The notes under the pieces are model-generated. The model was given only the letters and a program-made list of their open reading frames with translations, did no database searches and was not told the origin of the DNA. From contig NZ_UNRG01000002.1 of NCBI RefSeq assembly GCF_900537115.1, positions 496,591-560,590 on the forward strand: 64,000 nt of DNA, read 5' to 3'. This document shows positions 25,120 through 36,129 of this stretch, in pieces. The first letter of the stretch is position 1, and each line of letters begins with the position of its first letter. Made by a program: the position numbers and the translations under genes. This DNA is from Arthrobacter sp. Alg241-R88. GTDB taxonomy: Bacteria; Actinomycetota; Actinomycetes; Actinomycetales; Micrococcaceae.

Positions 25120-26025
25120 TCAGGGCCTGTCCTGGCCCCGCCGCTTGAGATAACGCTCAAACTCGCGGGCAATGGACTCGCCCGTGGCTTCCGGGAGGTC
25201 AGCGGTGTCTTTGGCCTCTTCCAACTGCCGCACGTAGGCCGCGATTTCCGGATCCTCGGTGGCCAGCTCGTCCACGCCCCGCTCCCAGGCGTCCGCTTCC
25301 TCCGCCAGCTCGTGCGTGTCCAGGGGAACCTGGAGCAGTTCCTCAATCCGGTGGAGGAGGGCCAGCTGTGCCTTCGGCGATGGCGCCTGCGCAACATAGT
25401 GGGGGACGGCGGCCCACAGCGAGACCGTGGGGATGCCTGCCAGGAGGGACACCTCGGAGAGAACTCCGACAATTCCCACCGGGCCTTCGTACTGCGAGGC
25501 TTCCAGGTTCATGCGTTCCCGCAGCGGTGCGTCATCGGAGGACGTGCTCACCGGAATGGGCCGGCTATGCGGAACATCTGCCAGCAGTGCGCCCACCAGG
25601 ACTACATAGTCGACGTTCAGTGCTTCGGCGTGCACCAGGAGTTCTGCCGTGTAAGCCCGCCATTTATAGGACGGCTCGGTGCCCTGGACAAAAATGACGT
25701 CAACGTTCGAGCCGGGTGCGCTGGCCTTGTAGATCCGGGTGGAGGGCCACTTGATCTTGCGTTCCCCGGCAGCATTCCTGCGCACGGTGGGCCTTGTGAA
25801 CTGGAAATCGTAGTACTCGTCGGCGTCTATGGACGCCACTTTCTTGCCGCCCCAGAGCTTATTGAGGTAGCGCAGCGAGTCGCTTGCAGCCTCCCCGGCG
25901 TCGTTCCAGCCTTCAAAGGCGGCCAGCATCACTGTGACGCGCTGCCCGTCAGCCACAGGCTGCAGGAAGCGCTCACGGGCGGGTCCGGCACCCGGGTCGG
26001 TGGTGTCTCCCTCGAAGCTATTCAT
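25120..26025 (-). CDS. PAC2 family protein
   Basis: A 301-residue PAC2 (proteasome assembly chaperone 2-like) protein with the opening VMLAAFEGWNDAGEAASDSL, the VIFVQGTEPSYKWR segment, and a C-terminal helical acidic extension (DAWERGVDELATEDPEIAAY). The counterpart in M. tuberculosis, as I recall, is Rv2125, near the mshC and proteasome region. The role in bacteria is unclear. A TAGGGT box ends 6 bases before the ATG at 26025. Confidence 0.9.
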   Translation of the reverse strand: MNSFEGDTTDPGAGPARERFLQPVADGQRVTVMLAAFEGWNDAGEAASDSLRYLNKLWGGKKVASIDADEYYDFQFTRPTVRRNAAGERKIKWPSTRIYKASAPGSNVDVIFVQGTEPSYKWRAYTAELLVHAEALNVDYVVLVGALLADVPHSRPIPVSTSSDDAPLRERMNLEASQYEGPVGIVGVLSEVSLLAGIPTVSLWAAVPHYVAQAPSPKAQLALLHRIEELLQVPLDTHELAEEADAWERGVDELATEDPEIAAYVRQLEEAKDTADLPEATGESIAREFERYLKRRGQDRP

Positions 26026-26031
26026 TTCTTC

Positions 26032-26037
26032 ACCCTA
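26032..26037 (-). promoter_or_regulatory. -10 box (TAGGGT) of PAC2 gene, leaderless
   Basis: TAGGGT on the minus strand, 6 bases (GAAGAA) before the ATG at 26025. Confidence 0.45.
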
Positions 26038-26163
26038 CGTCCAAGGAGCAGGGTCTTGCATTGAATGAAGCGCCGAAAAATGCGTCTGAATCTCCCGAAG
26101 AGGCAGCAAACCAGGCCGTATTCGCCGAGGGCGTAGCCACAGCCCCCGTCCAGACAGTCCCCG

Positions 26164-26169
26164 TAGACT
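26164..26169 (+). promoter_or_regulatory. -10 box (TAGACT) of HAD gene, leaderless
   Basis: TAGACT, 6 G/C bases, then the ATG at 26176. Confidence 0.45.
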
Positions 26170-26175
26170 GGGGGC

Positions 26176-26916
26176 ATGCGACCGCCAGCCACCAGTTCCC
26201 CGCTCAAAGCCGTCCTCTGGGACATGGACGGCACCATCGTGGATACGGAGCCCTACTGGATAGCGGCTGAACATGCGCTGGTGGAAGCCCACGGCGGAAC
26301 CTGGTCCCATGAACAGGCCATGCAGCTCGTAGGACAGTCTTTGACGTTCTCCGCCGGCCTCCTCCAGCAGGCCGGCGTCGATCTTGGGATCCGCGAGATC
26401 ATTGACACCCTCACGGCCGAAGTAGTGGCCAGCGTTAGGCGTCGGGTGCCGTGGCGCCCGGGTGCGCGGGAGCTCCTGGAAGACCTCCACCTTGCCGGCG
26501 TGCGGTGCGCCCTGGTGACCATGTCCGAGGGGCCGCTGGCCCGGGAGGTGGTGTCAAGCCTTCCCCGCCCCTACTTTGAAGTGGTAGTCACCGGGGATAC
26601 CGTGGCGCAAGGAAAGCCGCACCCGGAGGCATACCTGAAAGCCGTGGAACTGCTCCAGGAAGATGACGCCGGCCTGGCGATCCACCACTGCGTGGCGCTT
26701 GAAGATTCGGAACCGGGAGTGGCCGCTGCAGTGGCGTCCGGGGTGGCCACCGTCGCCATTCCCCACATCGTTCCACTGCCTGAAGACGAGCGGTACACGT
26801 TATGGGAGTCCCTGGCGGGACGGTACCTGGCTGATCTCGAGGACCTGGTGGTGGCCCGCTCAGCGGCGCCGTCCGCTGCAACACCGGCCGGACTGCTGGA
26901 GACCTCCCATGACTGA
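26176..26916 (+). CDS. HAD family hydrolase (phosphatase, beta-PGM-like)
   Basis: 246 residues of the HAD superfamily. Motif I is VLWDMDGTIVDTEP (catalytic Asp pair), motif II is ALVTMSE, the motif III Lys is in GKPHPEAYL, and motif IV is VALEDSEPGVAAA. A helical cap is inserted after motif I, as in subfamily IA. It likely dephosphorylates a sugar phosphate or similar small molecule. Its end overlaps the following site-2 protease gene by 8 bases. Confidence 0.92.
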   Translation: MRPPATSSPLKAVLWDMDGTIVDTEPYWIAAEHALVEAHGGTWSHEQAMQLVGQSLTFSAGLLQQAGVDLGIREIIDTLTAEVVASVRRRVPWRPGARELLEDLHLAGVRCALVTMSEGPLAREVVSSLPRPYFEVVVTGDTVAQGKPHPEAYLKAVELLQEDDAGLAIHHCVALEDSEPGVAAAVASGVATVAIPHIVPLPEDERYTLWESLAGRYLADLEDLVVARSAAPSAATPAGLLETSHD

Positions 26917-28075
26917 GACGGCGGCCCCGGTCCGCCGGGAGGGAATCCCCTTGGGCAGGATTGCCGGTGTTCCCGTTGTCCTGGCGTATTCGTGGTTCCT
27001 CATCGCAGCCTTCACTGTGATTGTCTACGGGCCGGTACTTGGCCGGAACAACCCTGCCCTTGGTGCCAGCGCCTACGTCATCGCTTTCGCCTACGCTGTC
27101 CTGCTGCTCGTCTCCGTCCTGGTCCATGAACTGGCCCATGCCCTGACGGCCAAGATCTATGGGTGGCCAACCCAGAAGATCGTGCTCAACCTCTGGGGCG
27201 GGCATACGCAGTTCGAGAGCTTCACTGCCACGCCGGGACGGTCCGTGCTGGTGGCCCTGGCCGGCCCCGCCGCCAACTTTGTCCTGGCCGCAGGCGCCTG
27301 GCTGCTTCTCACCGGAGCCCCACTTGGCAGCGTCGCCGAAATCCTCACCAACATCTTTATGTGGGCAAACTTCCTGATTGCCGTCTTCAACGTCCTGCCG
27401 GGGCTCCCACTGGACGGAGGCCGGCTGGTGGAATCCGCCGTCTGGAAGGCCACCGGCAGCCAAGCCAAGGGAACGGTGGCAGCAGGTTGGGGCGGCCGCC
27501 TCATCGTGGTTGCGCTCGTCTACTGGTTCATCCTCCGGCCGCTGCTTGCCGGTGACTCACCGGAGTTCAGCCTTCTCATGATTACCGTGCTGGTGGGCGG
27601 CTTCCTGTGGATGGGAGCCTCGGCCGCCATCCAGCAGGGAACGCTGCGCGGACGGCTGCATCTGGTCAGCGCGGCAGGGTTGTCGACGCCCGCCGTCGGC
27701 CTGCCTGCCACGGCGTCGGTGCAGGACGCACTTCGGCTTGGCGCACCGGACAGAACGTCGGTGGTGGTTTACGGCCATGGGGGACGGCCCGAGGCCGTTG
27801 TGGATCCTGCTGCGCTGGCTTCGGTTCCGGCCGCTGCCGCCGGGGCAACTCCCATCACTGCTGTGTCCTATGCCCTTGCCGCGGGCGCCTACGTACCGGA
27901 ATGGTCGAAGGGACAGGAACTCCTGCACTTCCTCTCCCAGCTCGAAGGACGGGACTACGCCGTAGTGGACCATAACGGCAGGGTGACCGGGCTGCTTTCC
28001 CAGGACGCGGTGCTGTCCGCCATCACGGGCAGGCGCCAGCAACCCGGTAGGCACCCGCAGGGCAGGAACCGGTAG
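26909..28075 (+). CDS. Site-2 protease family membrane metalloprotease (M50) with C-terminal CBS-like region
   Basis: A 388-residue intramembrane protease. The zinc motif HELAH is in LVHELAHALTAKIYG (about residue 73), and the second metal motif is NVLPGLPLDGGRLVES. The N-terminal half has about five or six transmembrane helices; the C-terminal third is soluble with CBS-like character (RDYAVVDHNGRVTGLLSQ). This is the Rip3/SpoIVFB-type layout, and the CBS part may bind nucleotides. The gene overlaps the HAD gene, so both are in one unit. Confidence 0.9.
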   Translation: MTETAAPVRREGIPLGRIAGVPVVLAYSWFLIAAFTVIVYGPVLGRNNPALGASAYVIAFAYAVLLLVSVLVHELAHALTAKIYGWPTQKIVLNLWGGHTQFESFTATPGRSVLVALAGPAANFVLAAGAWLLLTGAPLGSVAEILTNIFMWANFLIAVFNVLPGLPLDGGRLVESAVWKATGSQAKGTVAAGWGGRLIVVALVYWFILRPLLAGDSPEFSLLMITVLVGGFLWMGASAAIQQGTLRGRLHLVSAAGLSTPAVGLPATASVQDALRLGAPDRTSVVVYGHGGRPEAVVDPAALASVPAAAAGATPITAVSYALAAGAYVPEWSKGQELLHFLSQLEGRDYAVVDHNGRVTGLLSQDAVLSAITGRRQQPGRHPQGRNR

Positions 28076-28172
28076 AGTTACCTGCCGGTCGTGCATTGCC
28101 GCCGCAGAAGCCACAATGTCCTTAAGGACATTGGCGCGGGGGCACCACAGTTTTACAGGAGCGAGGAAAATC

Positions 28173-29237
28173 ATGAGCAGCGAAACTGCCGTCAACGAAG
28201 CCACAGCAGCAGCCCAGTCCGGTGTTGCCGCCAGCGGCTCGCAGCCGGTGGGAGCTGCCCGTCGCCGCGGTCCCTTCCGGGAAGGCGAACGCGTGCAGTT
28301 GACCGACGAGCGGGGGCGCATGAACACGATCACCCTCGAAAGTGGCGGTGCTTTCCATACCCACCGCGGTTTCCTGAACCACGATGACATCATCGGCAAG
28401 GTTGACGGCTCGGTAGTGGTCAACAACGTGGGCCAGCAGTACCAGACCCTGCGCCCGCTGCTCTCCGATTTCGTCCTCTCCATGCCCCGCGGAGCTGCCG
28501 TGGTGTACCCGAAGGATGCCGGGCAGATCGTTACCATGGCCGACATCTTCCCCGGTGCCCGGGTAGTGGAAGCAGGGGTTGGCTCCGGCGCCCTCTCCAT
28601 CTCGCTGCTCCGCGCTGTGGGAGACAACGGCTACCTGCACTCTTTTGAACGGCGTGAAGAATTCGCGGACATCGCCCGTGGAAACGTCGAGACGATCTTC
28701 GGCGGCCCGCACCCTGCCTGGCAGATCTCCCTTGGCGACTTCCAGGAGGAAGTGGTGCGCAGCGAGGCCCCGGGCTCCGTGGACCGCGTGGTCCTGGACA
28801 TGCTCGCGCCCTGGGAGTGCCTCGATGCCGTGGCTACGGTCCTGGCCCCGGGCGGCGTGTGGATCAATTACGTGGCTACCGTCACCCAGCTCTCAAGGAC
28901 AGCGGAGGCCATTCGCGCCGACGGCCGGTTTACTGAGCCGGACGCCTGGGAGTCCATGGTCCGTGGCTGGCACCTCGAGGGCCTCGCCGTCCGCCCCGAC
29001 CACCGCATGGTGGCCCACACCGGCTTCCTGCTGGTCACCCGCCGGCTGGCCGACGGCGTCACAGGCATCTCGGTCAAACGGCGCCCCTCGAAGACAGACT
29101 TTAACGAGGAGGACGTCAACGCCTGGACGCCGGGCGCTGTGGGGGAGCGGCTGGTCTCGGACAAAAAGCTTCGGCGCGCCGCCCGCGATGCCATTGCGGG
29201 CACAAACGTCAAGGACACGCCGGACATCACGAACTAG
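28173..29237 (+). CDS. trmI: tRNA (adenine(58)-N1)-methyltransferase
   Basis: A 354-residue SAM-dependent enzyme that makes m1A58 in the tRNA T-loop. The SAM motif is ARVVEAGVGSGALSISLL, with YPKDAGQIVTMADIFPG before it and VVLDMLAPWE after it, as in TrmI. The N-terminal GPFREGERVQLTDERGR segment is typical of actinobacterial TrmI. The ATG at 28173 is chosen for its AGGAGCGAGGAAA ribosome site. It sits immediately before the proteasome ATPase, as in mycobacteria (Rv2118c). Confidence 0.95.
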   Translation: MSSETAVNEATAAAQSGVAASGSQPVGAARRRGPFREGERVQLTDERGRMNTITLESGGAFHTHRGFLNHDDIIGKVDGSVVVNNVGQQYQTLRPLLSDFVLSMPRGAAVVYPKDAGQIVTMADIFPGARVVEAGVGSGALSISLLRAVGDNGYLHSFERREEFADIARGNVETIFGGPHPAWQISLGDFQEEVVRSEAPGSVDRVVLDMLAPWECLDAVATVLAPGGVWINYVATVTQLSRTAEAIRADGRFTEPDAWESMVRGWHLEGLAVRPDHRMVAHTGFLLVTRRLADGVTGISVKRRPSKTDFNEEDVNAWTPGAVGERLVSDKKLRRAARDAIAGTNVKDTPDITN

Positions 29238-29319
29238 TCCATATTTCGGGAGTCTCCCACCCTACCTGCCATCTTGGGACTAAGGTCTTAATAGAAGCGC
29301 AGGAAGGGGCTGATACATC

Positions 29320-31071
29320 ATGGAGACGCCAAACCAGGACTCCGGACGTACACCGGCAGAGCAGTCTGCCGCCAACGACCTCTCGGTTGCCGACCGCCAG
29401 GTCAACATCCTTAGGGACAAGCTCAGGCACATCGACCGCCAGTTGGCTGCGGCAACGCAGAACAATACCAAGCTGGTCACGATGCTTGAGGCCGCGAAGG
29501 CCGAGATTCTCCGGCTGAAGAACGCGTTGGACCAGGAAGGACAACCTCCCTACAGCTTCGGCACCATTCTCCAGCTGAACCCGCGGAGGCAGCCCTCGCC
29601 AGGCAGCAGCGGGCAGGCGGCCACGGAAGAATCAGTGGACATCTTCAACGCCGGCCGGAAAATGCGGGTGGGCATCAGCCCGCTGGTGAACATCAACCAG
29701 CTGGCCGTGGGCCAGGAAGTCCTCCTCAACGAGGCGCTCCTCGTCGTCGCCGGGCTCGGTTACGAGCGGGCGGGCGAACTGGCCACCCTGAAGGAGATGC
29801 TCGGCTCGGACCGCGTTCTCGTGGTGGGCCGGGCGGATGAGGAACGGGTGGTCCGGCTTTCCGGTGCGCTGCTCGCCGAAAAGCTCCGGGTGGGCGATGC
29901 CCTCTCCATCGACTCGAGGACCGGCTACGCGCTGGAGAAAGTGCCGCGGTCCGAGGTGGAGAACCTGGTCCTCGAAGAGGTCCCCGACATTACGTACGAG
30001 GACATCGGTGGACTGGGACCGCAGATCGAACAGATCCGCGACGCCGTCGAACTGCCCTTCCTGCATCCGGACCTTTACCGGGAACACGGCCTGAAGGCGC
30101 CCAAGGGCATCCTGCTTTACGGCCCTCCCGGCTGCGGCAAGACCCTCATCGCCAAGGCCGTGGCCAATTCACTGGCTGCCCGTGCCGCGGAGCGGTCCGG
30201 AAACGTGGACCTGAAAAGCTACTTCCTGAACATCAAGGGCCCGGAACTCCTGGACAAGTACGTAGGCGAAACGGAGCGCCACATCCGGCTCATCTTCTCC
30301 CGCGCCCGGGAAAAGGCGTCAGACGGCAGCCCCGTCGTGGTCTTTTTTGACGAGATGGACTCGCTGTTCCGCACCCGCGGCACAGGGATTTCGTCCGACG
30401 TCGAAACCACCATCGTGCCCCAGCTGCTCAGCGAGATCGATGGGGTGGAGCGGCTCGACAACGTCATCGTGATCGGCGCGTCCAACCGTGAGGACATGAT
30501 CGACCCGGCCATCCTTCGGCCCGGCCGGCTGGATGTTAAGGTCAAGATCCACCGCCCGGATGCCGAGGCTGCTGCGGACATCTTCAACAAGTACATCACT
30601 CCGGACCTGCCGTTCCACGAGTCCGACCTCGCCGAGCACGACGGTGACGTCCAGGCAACGGTGGACGCCATGGTCCAGCGCACGGTGGAAGCCATGTACT
30701 CCACGGACAAGTCGAACGAGTTCCTGGAAGTCACGTACGCGAACGGTGACACCGAGATGCTGTACTTCAAGGACTTCAACTCCGGCGCCGTAGTGCAGAA
30801 CGTCGTGGACCGGGCGAAAAAGTACGCCATCAAGGATCTGCTGACCACCCACCAGAAGGGGCTGCGGATCGAGCACCTGCTGCGGGCCGTGGTGGACGAG
30901 TTCCGTGAACACGAGGACATGCCCAATACCACCAATCCGGACGACTGGGCCCGGATCTCCGGCAAGAAGGGTGAACGGATCACCTACATCCGCACCATCG
31001 TTCAGGGCAAAGCCGGCCAGGAGCCTGGAAAGTCGATCGAAACAATGCCGACCACAGGGCAGTATCTATGA
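29320..31071 (+). CDS. arc: Proteasome-associated AAA ATPase (ARC/Mpa)
   Basis: A 583-residue hexameric unfoldase that takes pupylated proteins to the 20S proteasome. It has an N-terminal coiled coil (about residues 25-75, the Pup-binding region), two OB-like interdomains, and one AAA module with Walker A GPPGCGKT, Walker [10 protein letters not shown] and the arginine-finger region [12 protein letters not shown]. The C-terminus ends GQYL, the HbYX-like tail that docks into the proteasome alpha ring. Dop follows with an ATGA overlap. Confidence 0.97.
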   Translation: METPNQDSGRTPAEQSAANDLSVADRQVNILRDKLRHIDRQLAAATQNNTKLVTMLEAAKAEILRLKNALDQEGQPPYSFGTILQLNPRRQPSPGSSGQAATEESVDIFNAGRKMRVGISPLVNINQLAVGQEVLLNEALLVVAGLGYERAGELATLKEMLGSDRVLVVGRADEERVVRLSGALLAEKLRVGDALSIDSRTGYALEKVPRSEVENLVLEEVPDITYEDIGGLGPQIEQIRDAVELPFLHPDLYREHGLKAPKGILLYGPPGCGKTLIAKAVANSLAARAAERSGNVDLKSYFLNIKGPELLDKYVGETERHIRLIFSRAREKASDGSPVVVFFDEMDSLFRTRGTGISSDVETTIVPQLLSEIDGVERLDNVIVIGASNREDMIDPAILRPGRLDVKVKIHRPDAEAAADIFNKYITPDLPFHESDLAEHDGDVQATVDAMVQRTVEAMYSTDKSNEFLEVTYANGDTEMLYFKDFNSGAVVQNVVDRAKKYAIKDLLTTHQKGLRIEHLLRAVVDEFREHEDMPNTTNPDDWARISGKKGERITYIRTIVQGKAGQEPGKSIETMPTTGQYL

Positions 31072-32741
31072 CGGCTGCGCAGGAACCTGCCGCCGGGGGA
31101 GCCCTCCCCGTAGGCGGGGCCTTGCGGGTCATGGGAGCAGAAACCGAATACGGCATCCATGCCCCGTCCGCTCCGTCGGCGAACGCCACCATGATGAGCG
31201 CGAGGGTGGTTCAGGCATATGCCCAGGTGACCCGCCAGCGTGCCGCAGGCGGGGCGGAAACGCGGTGGGACTACACCGACGAGGAACCCCTCCATGACGC
31301 ACGGGGCTGGACGGTGGACAGGGGATCCGCGCACCCCAGCCAGCTGACCGACCAGCCGCCGGTGCTGGACGCGGAAGCCGTTGCGCTGGCCTACGGCCGG
31401 GAGGAACTCGAACTCGACGGGCAGGATGAGTCCGGCACCCTCCTGATGAACATGGTCCTCGGCAACGGAGCCAGGTTATACGTTGACCACGCCCATCCGG
31501 AGTATTCAAGCCCTGAGGTGACGAACCCCCGTGATGCCGTCACGTGGGATGCTGCCGGCGACCTCGTGGCGCTGGCCTCGGTGCGGCGGCTGTCCGCTGA
31601 TCCCGACCTGCCACCGGTGAACCTCTACAAGAACAACACAGACAACAAATCGGTGTCCTACGGGTCCCACGAGAACTACCTCATGCCCCGCTCAGTTCCG
31701 TTCGGGGATATCGTCCGCGGGTTGACGCCCTTCTTCGTCAGTCGCCAGATCCTGTGCGGGTCCGGCCGGGTGGGGATCGGACAGGACGCTTCCACCCCCG
31801 GCTACCAGATCAGCCAGCGGGCGGATTTCTTCGAGGCCGAGGTGGGCCTCGAAACCACCATCCGGCGTCCCATCATCAACACCCGGGACGAACCGCACTC
31901 CACCGCGGACAAATACCGCCGCCTGCACGTCATCATCGGCGATGCCAACCTCAGCCAGGTTTCCAACTACCTGAAGTTCGGGACAACGGCCATGGTCCTC
32001 AGCCTTATCGAAGCCGGGCTCGCGCCAAAGATCGAGGTGTACGAACCGGTGGCCGCCCTGCAAACTGTCAGCCACGACACCTCCCTTACTGCGACACTTC
32101 GGTTGCTGGACGGCAGGCGTGTCACAGCCCTTGACCTCCAGTGGATGTATCACGAAGCCGCTGCAAAGCTGGCACAGGACACCGGGGTCGGTGATGCCGT
32201 GGACGGCGATGGCCACACCCACGACGTGCTGGACCGGTGGGCCACCGTCCTCACCCAACTGGACAGCGACCGGGCAGCGGCTGCCCGGTCCGTTGAGTGG
32301 GTCGCAAAGCTCTCGCTCCTTGAGGGCTACCGCGAACGTGACGGCCTGGAGTGGAGCGACGCCCGGCTTGGGCTGGTTGACCTTCAGTGGGCCGACATCA
32401 GGCCGGAAAAAGGCCTTTACTACCGCTTCCTCGCCAGGAACCGCGTGGACAGGATTGTCGACGACGGCGCCATAGCGGCTGCCGTGGGTGAGCCGCCGCC
32501 GGACACCCGTGCGTTCTTCCGGGGCAAGTGCATCAGCAGCTTCGGCAAGGACGTGGTGGGGGCCAGCTGGGACTCGGTCATCTTCGACGTTCCGGGCTAC
32601 GGCAGGCTTCAGCGGGTGCCCACCCGGGAACCCCTTCGGGGAACCAAAGCCCTGACCGGAGCGTTATTTGAGCGCTACCGGGAAGCAGGCCCCTTCCTCG
32701 CGGAACTCCTGGGACACAACAGAACTCCGCCTGCGGCATAA
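31068..32741 (+). CDS. dop: Depupylase/deamidase of Pup
   Basis: A 557-residue glutamine synthetase-fold enzyme paralogous to PafA. Seen: the N-terminal GAETEYGIH, the Dop-specific long loop after it ([17 protein letters not shown]), [20 protein letters not shown], and [11 protein letters not shown] for nucleotide and metal binding. Dop converts the Pup C-terminal Gln to Glu and also removes Pup from targets. It is needed here because Pup ends in GGQ. Its start overlaps the ATPase stop by 4 bases. Confidence 0.97.
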   Translation: MTAAQEPAAGGALPVGGALRVMGAETEYGIHAPSAPSANATMMSARVVQAYAQVTRQRAAGGAETRWDYTDEEPLHDARGWTVDRGSAHPSQLTDQPPVLDAEAVALAYGREELELDGQDESGTLLMNMVLGNGARLYVDHAHPEYSSPEVTNPRDAVTWDAAGDLVALASVRRLSADPDLPPVNLYKNNTDNKSVSYGSHENYLMPRSVPFGDIVRGLTPFFVSRQILCGSGRVGIGQDASTPGYQISQRADFFEAEVGLETTIRRPIINTRDEPHSTADKYRRLHVIIGDANLSQVSNYLKFGTTAMVLSLIEAGLAPKIEVYEPVAALQTVSHDTSLTATLRLLDGRRVTALDLQWMYHEAAAKLAQDTGVGDAVDGDGHTHDVLDRWATVLTQLDSDRAAAARSVEWVAKLSLLEGYRERDGLEWSDARLGLVDLQWADIRPEKGLYYRFLARNRVDRIVDDGAIAAAVGEPPPDTRAFFRGKCISSFGKDVVGASWDSVIFDVPGYGRLQRVPTREPLRGTKALTGALFERYREAGPFLAELLGHNRTPPAA

Positions 32742-32825
32742 ACCGCGCCGGAAGGCCTGCATCGTGGCAGGATTGGCATATCGGAGGATCCGCCGGATCC
32801 GACGGCAGGAAAGGGAGAGGTAAAG

Positions 32826-33029
32826 ATGGCAGGCCAGGAGCAGCAGCAGCCGCAATCGCGCGATACCCAGGTCGACGAGGACATTCCCGAGGCCCCGCCC
32901 GCGCCGCCCGAAGCGCAGGCATCAGCATCAACCGAAGGCGTGGATGACCTCCTCGACGAGATCGACGGAGTGCTCGAATCCAACGCCGAGGAGTTCGTGC
33001 GCGCCTTCGTCCAAAAAGGCGGCCAGTAA
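32826..33029 (+). CDS. pup: Prokaryotic ubiquitin-like protein Pup
   Basis: 67 residues, disordered and acidic, with the Pup C-terminal signature (DDLLDEIDGVLESNAEEFV ... FVQKGGQ). The last residue is Gln, so Dop must deamidate it before PafA can attach it to substrate lysines. The C-terminal helix (about 38-60) binds the coiled coil of the ATPase. A GGGAGAGG ribosome site precedes the ATG. Confidence 0.97.
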   Translation: MAGQEQQQPQSRDTQVDEDIPEAPPAPPEAQASASTEGVDDLLDEIDGVLESNAEEFVRAFVQKGGQ

Positions 33030-33109
33030 CCCGGACCGGTGGGTGGCGGATGCCGCGGACGGCCGGAATCTGTACCGACGTTGAAGAACTACGTTCAAGG
33101 AGTGCATGA

Positions 33110-33931
33110 GTGCAGGAATCAACCGCCAACCAGGTAGCCGCCAACGCCACCTCGTCCTTCACGGAACATCTGCAGCGGGACCGGCCGGAACTCCTGCCGT
33201 ATAACAGGGGGCATCAGGCCACCGTGCCCGGGACCCCACCGCTGCAGGTTCCGCATGCCACCACCATTGTGGCCATGAGCTACGCCGGCGGTGTGCTGAT
33301 GGCCGGGGACCGGCGGGCCACCATGGGCAACGTGATAGCCAGCAGGCACATTGAAAAAGTCTTCCCTGCCGACCGTTATTCCGTCCTCGGCATCGCCGGC
33401 ACTGCCGGCATAGCGATTGACCTCACCCGACTGTTCCAGGTGGAACTGGAACACTACGAGAAAATAGAGGGCACCCTCCTCAGCCTGGAAGGTAAAGCCA
33501 ACAGGCTGGGAGCGATGATCCGCGGCAACCTGCCCCTCGCCATGCAGGGACTCGCTGTGGTGCCGCTCTTCGCCGGCTTTGATACCAGCGCCGGCGTGGG
33601 AAGGCTGTTCTCCTATGACGTTACGGGGGGCCGGTACGAGGAACATGAGCACCATACGGTCGGTTCAGGCTCTGTTTTTGCCCGGGGCGCCCTGAAAAAG
33701 CTGTGGCGTCCAAACCTGAGCGAGGCTGAAGCGGTGTCCATCGCCGTCGAGGCCCTCTACGACGCCGCCGACGACGATTCCGCCACGGGCGGACCGGATA
33801 CCGTACGCCAACTTTGGCCTGTCATTTACACGGTGGACAGGGCGGGCGCACGGCGGGTAGCCGAGAACGTTCTCGCGGCGGCCGCTGGGAACATCATCGA
33901 GGCCCGCACCAACGCCGGACGTGAGGCCTGA
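33110..33931 (+). CDS. prcB: 20S proteasome beta subunit
   Basis: A 273-residue beta subunit with a propeptide of about 50 residues. Cleavage is predicted between Ala50 and Thr51 ([12 protein letters not shown]), leaving the catalytic N-terminal Thr. Other family features are [11 protein letters not shown], the conserved Lys region, and [17 protein letters not shown] near the C-terminus. GTG start at 33110 with AAGGAG upstream. prcA starts 1 base after the stop. Confidence 0.96.
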   Translation: MQESTANQVAANATSSFTEHLQRDRPELLPYNRGHQATVPGTPPLQVPHATTIVAMSYAGGVLMAGDRRATMGNVIASRHIEKVFPADRYSVLGIAGTAGIAIDLTRLFQVELEHYEKIEGTLLSLEGKANRLGAMIRGNLPLAMQGLAVVPLFAGFDTSAGVGRLFSYDVTGGRYEEHEHHTVGSGSVFARGALKKLWRPNLSEAEAVSIAVEALYDAADDDSATGGPDTVRQLWPVIYTVDRAGARRVAENVLAAAAGNIIEARTNAGREA

Positions 33932-33932
33932 G

Positions 33933-34643
33933 ATGACGCAGCAGTTTTACGTATCGCCAGAGCAGCTGATGAAGGACCGTGCGGATTTCGCACGGAAGGG
34001 AATAGCCCGAGGCAGGTCAGTTGCGGTCATCAGCTGCGCGGACGGCATTGCCCTGGTCGCCGAGAACCCCTCCCCGTCCCTGCATAAGATCGGCGAGATT
34101 TACGACAAGATCGCATTCGCGGCTGTCGGGAAGTACAACGAATTCGAAAGCCTCCGGCAGGCCGGCGTCAGGTACGCGGACGTCCGCGGCTACTCCTATG
34201 ACCGCGAGGACGTTACCGCCCGCGGCCTCGCCAGCGTCTATGCACAAAGTCTCGGCGCAGTATTTACCGCCGAGCAGAAGCCATTCGAGGTTGAACTCGC
34301 AGTGGCGGAGGTAGGCCCCACCCAGGCCGAGGACCACCTCTACCGCCTGACTTTCGACGGCTCCATTGCAGACGAGCACCAGTTTGTTGTGATGGGCGGC
34401 CAGGCAGACAAGGTGTCCTCAGCCATCGATCAGGGCTGGCGGAGTTCAATGAGCTTTGCAGACGCCTTGCGGCTTGCCATGGCAGCACTGGTTCCGGCCA
34501 CCGAGACCGGCGAACAGCCAAAGGCATTGCCTGTACAGGCCGTGGAAGTTGCCGTGCTGGACAGGTCATCGGAGAGCTCGCGGGGTTCGCGGCGCGCCTT
34601 CCGCAGGCTCGACGACGCGGATATCACTGCATTGCTGGCCTAG
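33933..34643 (+). CDS. prcA: 20S proteasome alpha subunit
   Basis: A 236-residue alpha subunit that forms the outer gated rings. N-terminal [20 protein letters not shown] is the gating helix region; [28 protein letters not shown] and [16 protein letters not shown] follow. The C-terminal tail is Ser/Arg-rich ([15 protein letters not shown]). The ATG at 33933 is chosen over an upstream in-frame GTG at 33921 because the family begins with the short MTxxFYVSPEQ form. Confidence 0.96.
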   Translation: MTQQFYVSPEQLMKDRADFARKGIARGRSVAVISCADGIALVAENPSPSLHKIGEIYDKIAFAAVGKYNEFESLRQAGVRYADVRGYSYDREDVTARGLASVYAQSLGAVFTAEQKPFEVELAVAEVGPTQAEDHLYRLTFDGSIADEHQFVVMGGQADKVSSAIDQGWRSSMSFADALRLAMAALVPATETGEQPKALPVQAVEVAVLDRSSESSRGSRRAFRRLDDADITALLA

Positions 34644-34651
34644 GAGGACAG

Positions 34652-36016
34652 ATGGACAAGAGAATCTTCGGTATCGAAACGGAATTCGGGATTTCGTATT
34701 CCAGCCCCGACTCGAGGCCTCTTGCCCCGGAGGAGGTGGCCCGGTACCTCTTCCGCAAGGTGGTCAGCTGGGGCCGTTCATCCAACGTCTTCCTCACCAA
34801 CGGCTCGAGGCTGTACCTCGATGTCGGCTCCCATCCCGAATACGCCACGGCCGAGTGTGACGACCTCGCGCAGCTCATCGCACATGACCGGGCAGGGGAG
34901 CTGATTCTCGACGACCTCGTGGACGAGGCGCAGGCCCGCCTCGGGGCTGAGGGCTTCAACGGCACGGTCTATTTGTTCAAGAACAACACTGACTCCGCCG
35001 GGAACTCCTACGGCAGCCATGAGAATTACCTGATTCCCCGCCGCGGTGAATTTTCCCGGCTGGCCGAGATCCTGATTCCCTTCCTGGTCACCCGGCAGCT
35101 CATCGCCGGCGCCGGGAAAATCCTGAAGACCCCGCACGGTGCAACTTTCGCCTTCTCCCAGCGGGCGGACCATATCTGGGAAGGGGTCTCCTCGGCCACG
35201 ACCCGGTCCCGCCCCATCATCAACACCCGCGACGAACCGCACGCGGATGCCGAGTTCTACCGCCGACTGCACGTCATCGTCGGCGATTCGAACATGTCCG
35301 AAGCCACGGCCCTGATGAAGGTGGGCACCGTTGACCTGGTCCTGAGAATGATCGAGGCAGGGGTCATCATGCGGGACATGCGGATGGAAAACCCCATCCG
35401 CAGCATCCGCGAAATCTCCCACGACCTCAGCGGCCGGGCACTGGTCCGCCTCGCCAACGGGCGCCAGCTTACCGCTTTGGAAATCCAGCAGGAGTACCTC
35501 ACCAAAGTAACTGCCTTCGTCAAAGAGCACGGTGCCCACAACGCCCATGTCCCGGTGATCCTCGACCTCTGGGAACGTACGCTGAAGGCCATCGAAAGCG
35601 GCGACACGCGGGGCATCGACACCGAGATTGACTGGGCCATCAAAAAGAAGCTGATGGACAACTACCGGGAACGCCACGGGCTCGGGCTGGACGCCCCACG
35701 GATAGCCCAGCTTGACCTGACGTACCACGACATCTCCCGCAGCCGCGGCCTCTACTACCTGCTTCAGGGCCGCGGGGCCGTCCGGCGGATTGTGGACGAC
35801 ACAGTTATCAAGGACGCCGTTGACGCGCCGCCGCAGACCACGCGCGCAAAGCTTCGCGGTGACTTTGTCCGGCGGGCGCAGGAGTTGGGCCGGGACTACA
35901 CCGTGGACTGGGTGCACCTGAAACTGAACGACCGGGCACACCAGACAATCCTGTGCAAGGATCCGTTCCGCAGCGTCGATGATCGCGTGGATGCCCTTCT
36001 CGACTCTATGGGCTGA
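34652..36016 (+). CDS. pafA: Pup--protein ligase
   Basis: A 454-residue glutamine synthetase-fold ligase that joins deamidated Pup to substrate lysines using ATP. Seen: [14 protein letters not shown] at the start, [17 protein letters not shown], the [20 protein letters not shown] block, and [20 protein letters not shown]. The family length (about 450) fits. AGGAGGACAG is the ribosome site. In M. tuberculosis the gene lies apart from pup by several genes; here it directly follows prcA. Confidence 0.97.
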   Translation: MDKRIFGIETEFGISYSSPDSRPLAPEEVARYLFRKVVSWGRSSNVFLTNGSRLYLDVGSHPEYATAECDDLAQLIAHDRAGELILDDLVDEAQARLGAEGFNGTVYLFKNNTDSAGNSYGSHENYLIPRRGEFSRLAEILIPFLVTRQLIAGAGKILKTPHGATFAFSQRADHIWEGVSSATTRSRPIINTRDEPHADAEFYRRLHVIVGDSNMSEATALMKVGTVDLVLRMIEAGVIMRDMRMENPIRSIREISHDLSGRALVRLANGRQLTALEIQQEYLTKVTAFVKEHGAHNAHVPVILDLWERTLKAIESGDTRGIDTEIDWAIKKKLMDNYRERHGLGLDAPRIAQLDLTYHDISRSRGLYYLLQGRGAVRRIVDDTVIKDAVDAPPQTTRAKLRGDFVRRAQELGRDYTVDWVHLKLNDRAHQTILCKDPFRSVDDRVDALLDSMG

Positions 36017-36129
36017 CACCCAGCTTCAGGGGCTATTCTGGATAGGGCCCATTAAAGGCCCTGCCGCGGTGCCGCCCGCCCGAGTTGCGGACCACCGCCT
36101 CCATCTTGCCCCGACGAAAGTTCTCTTAC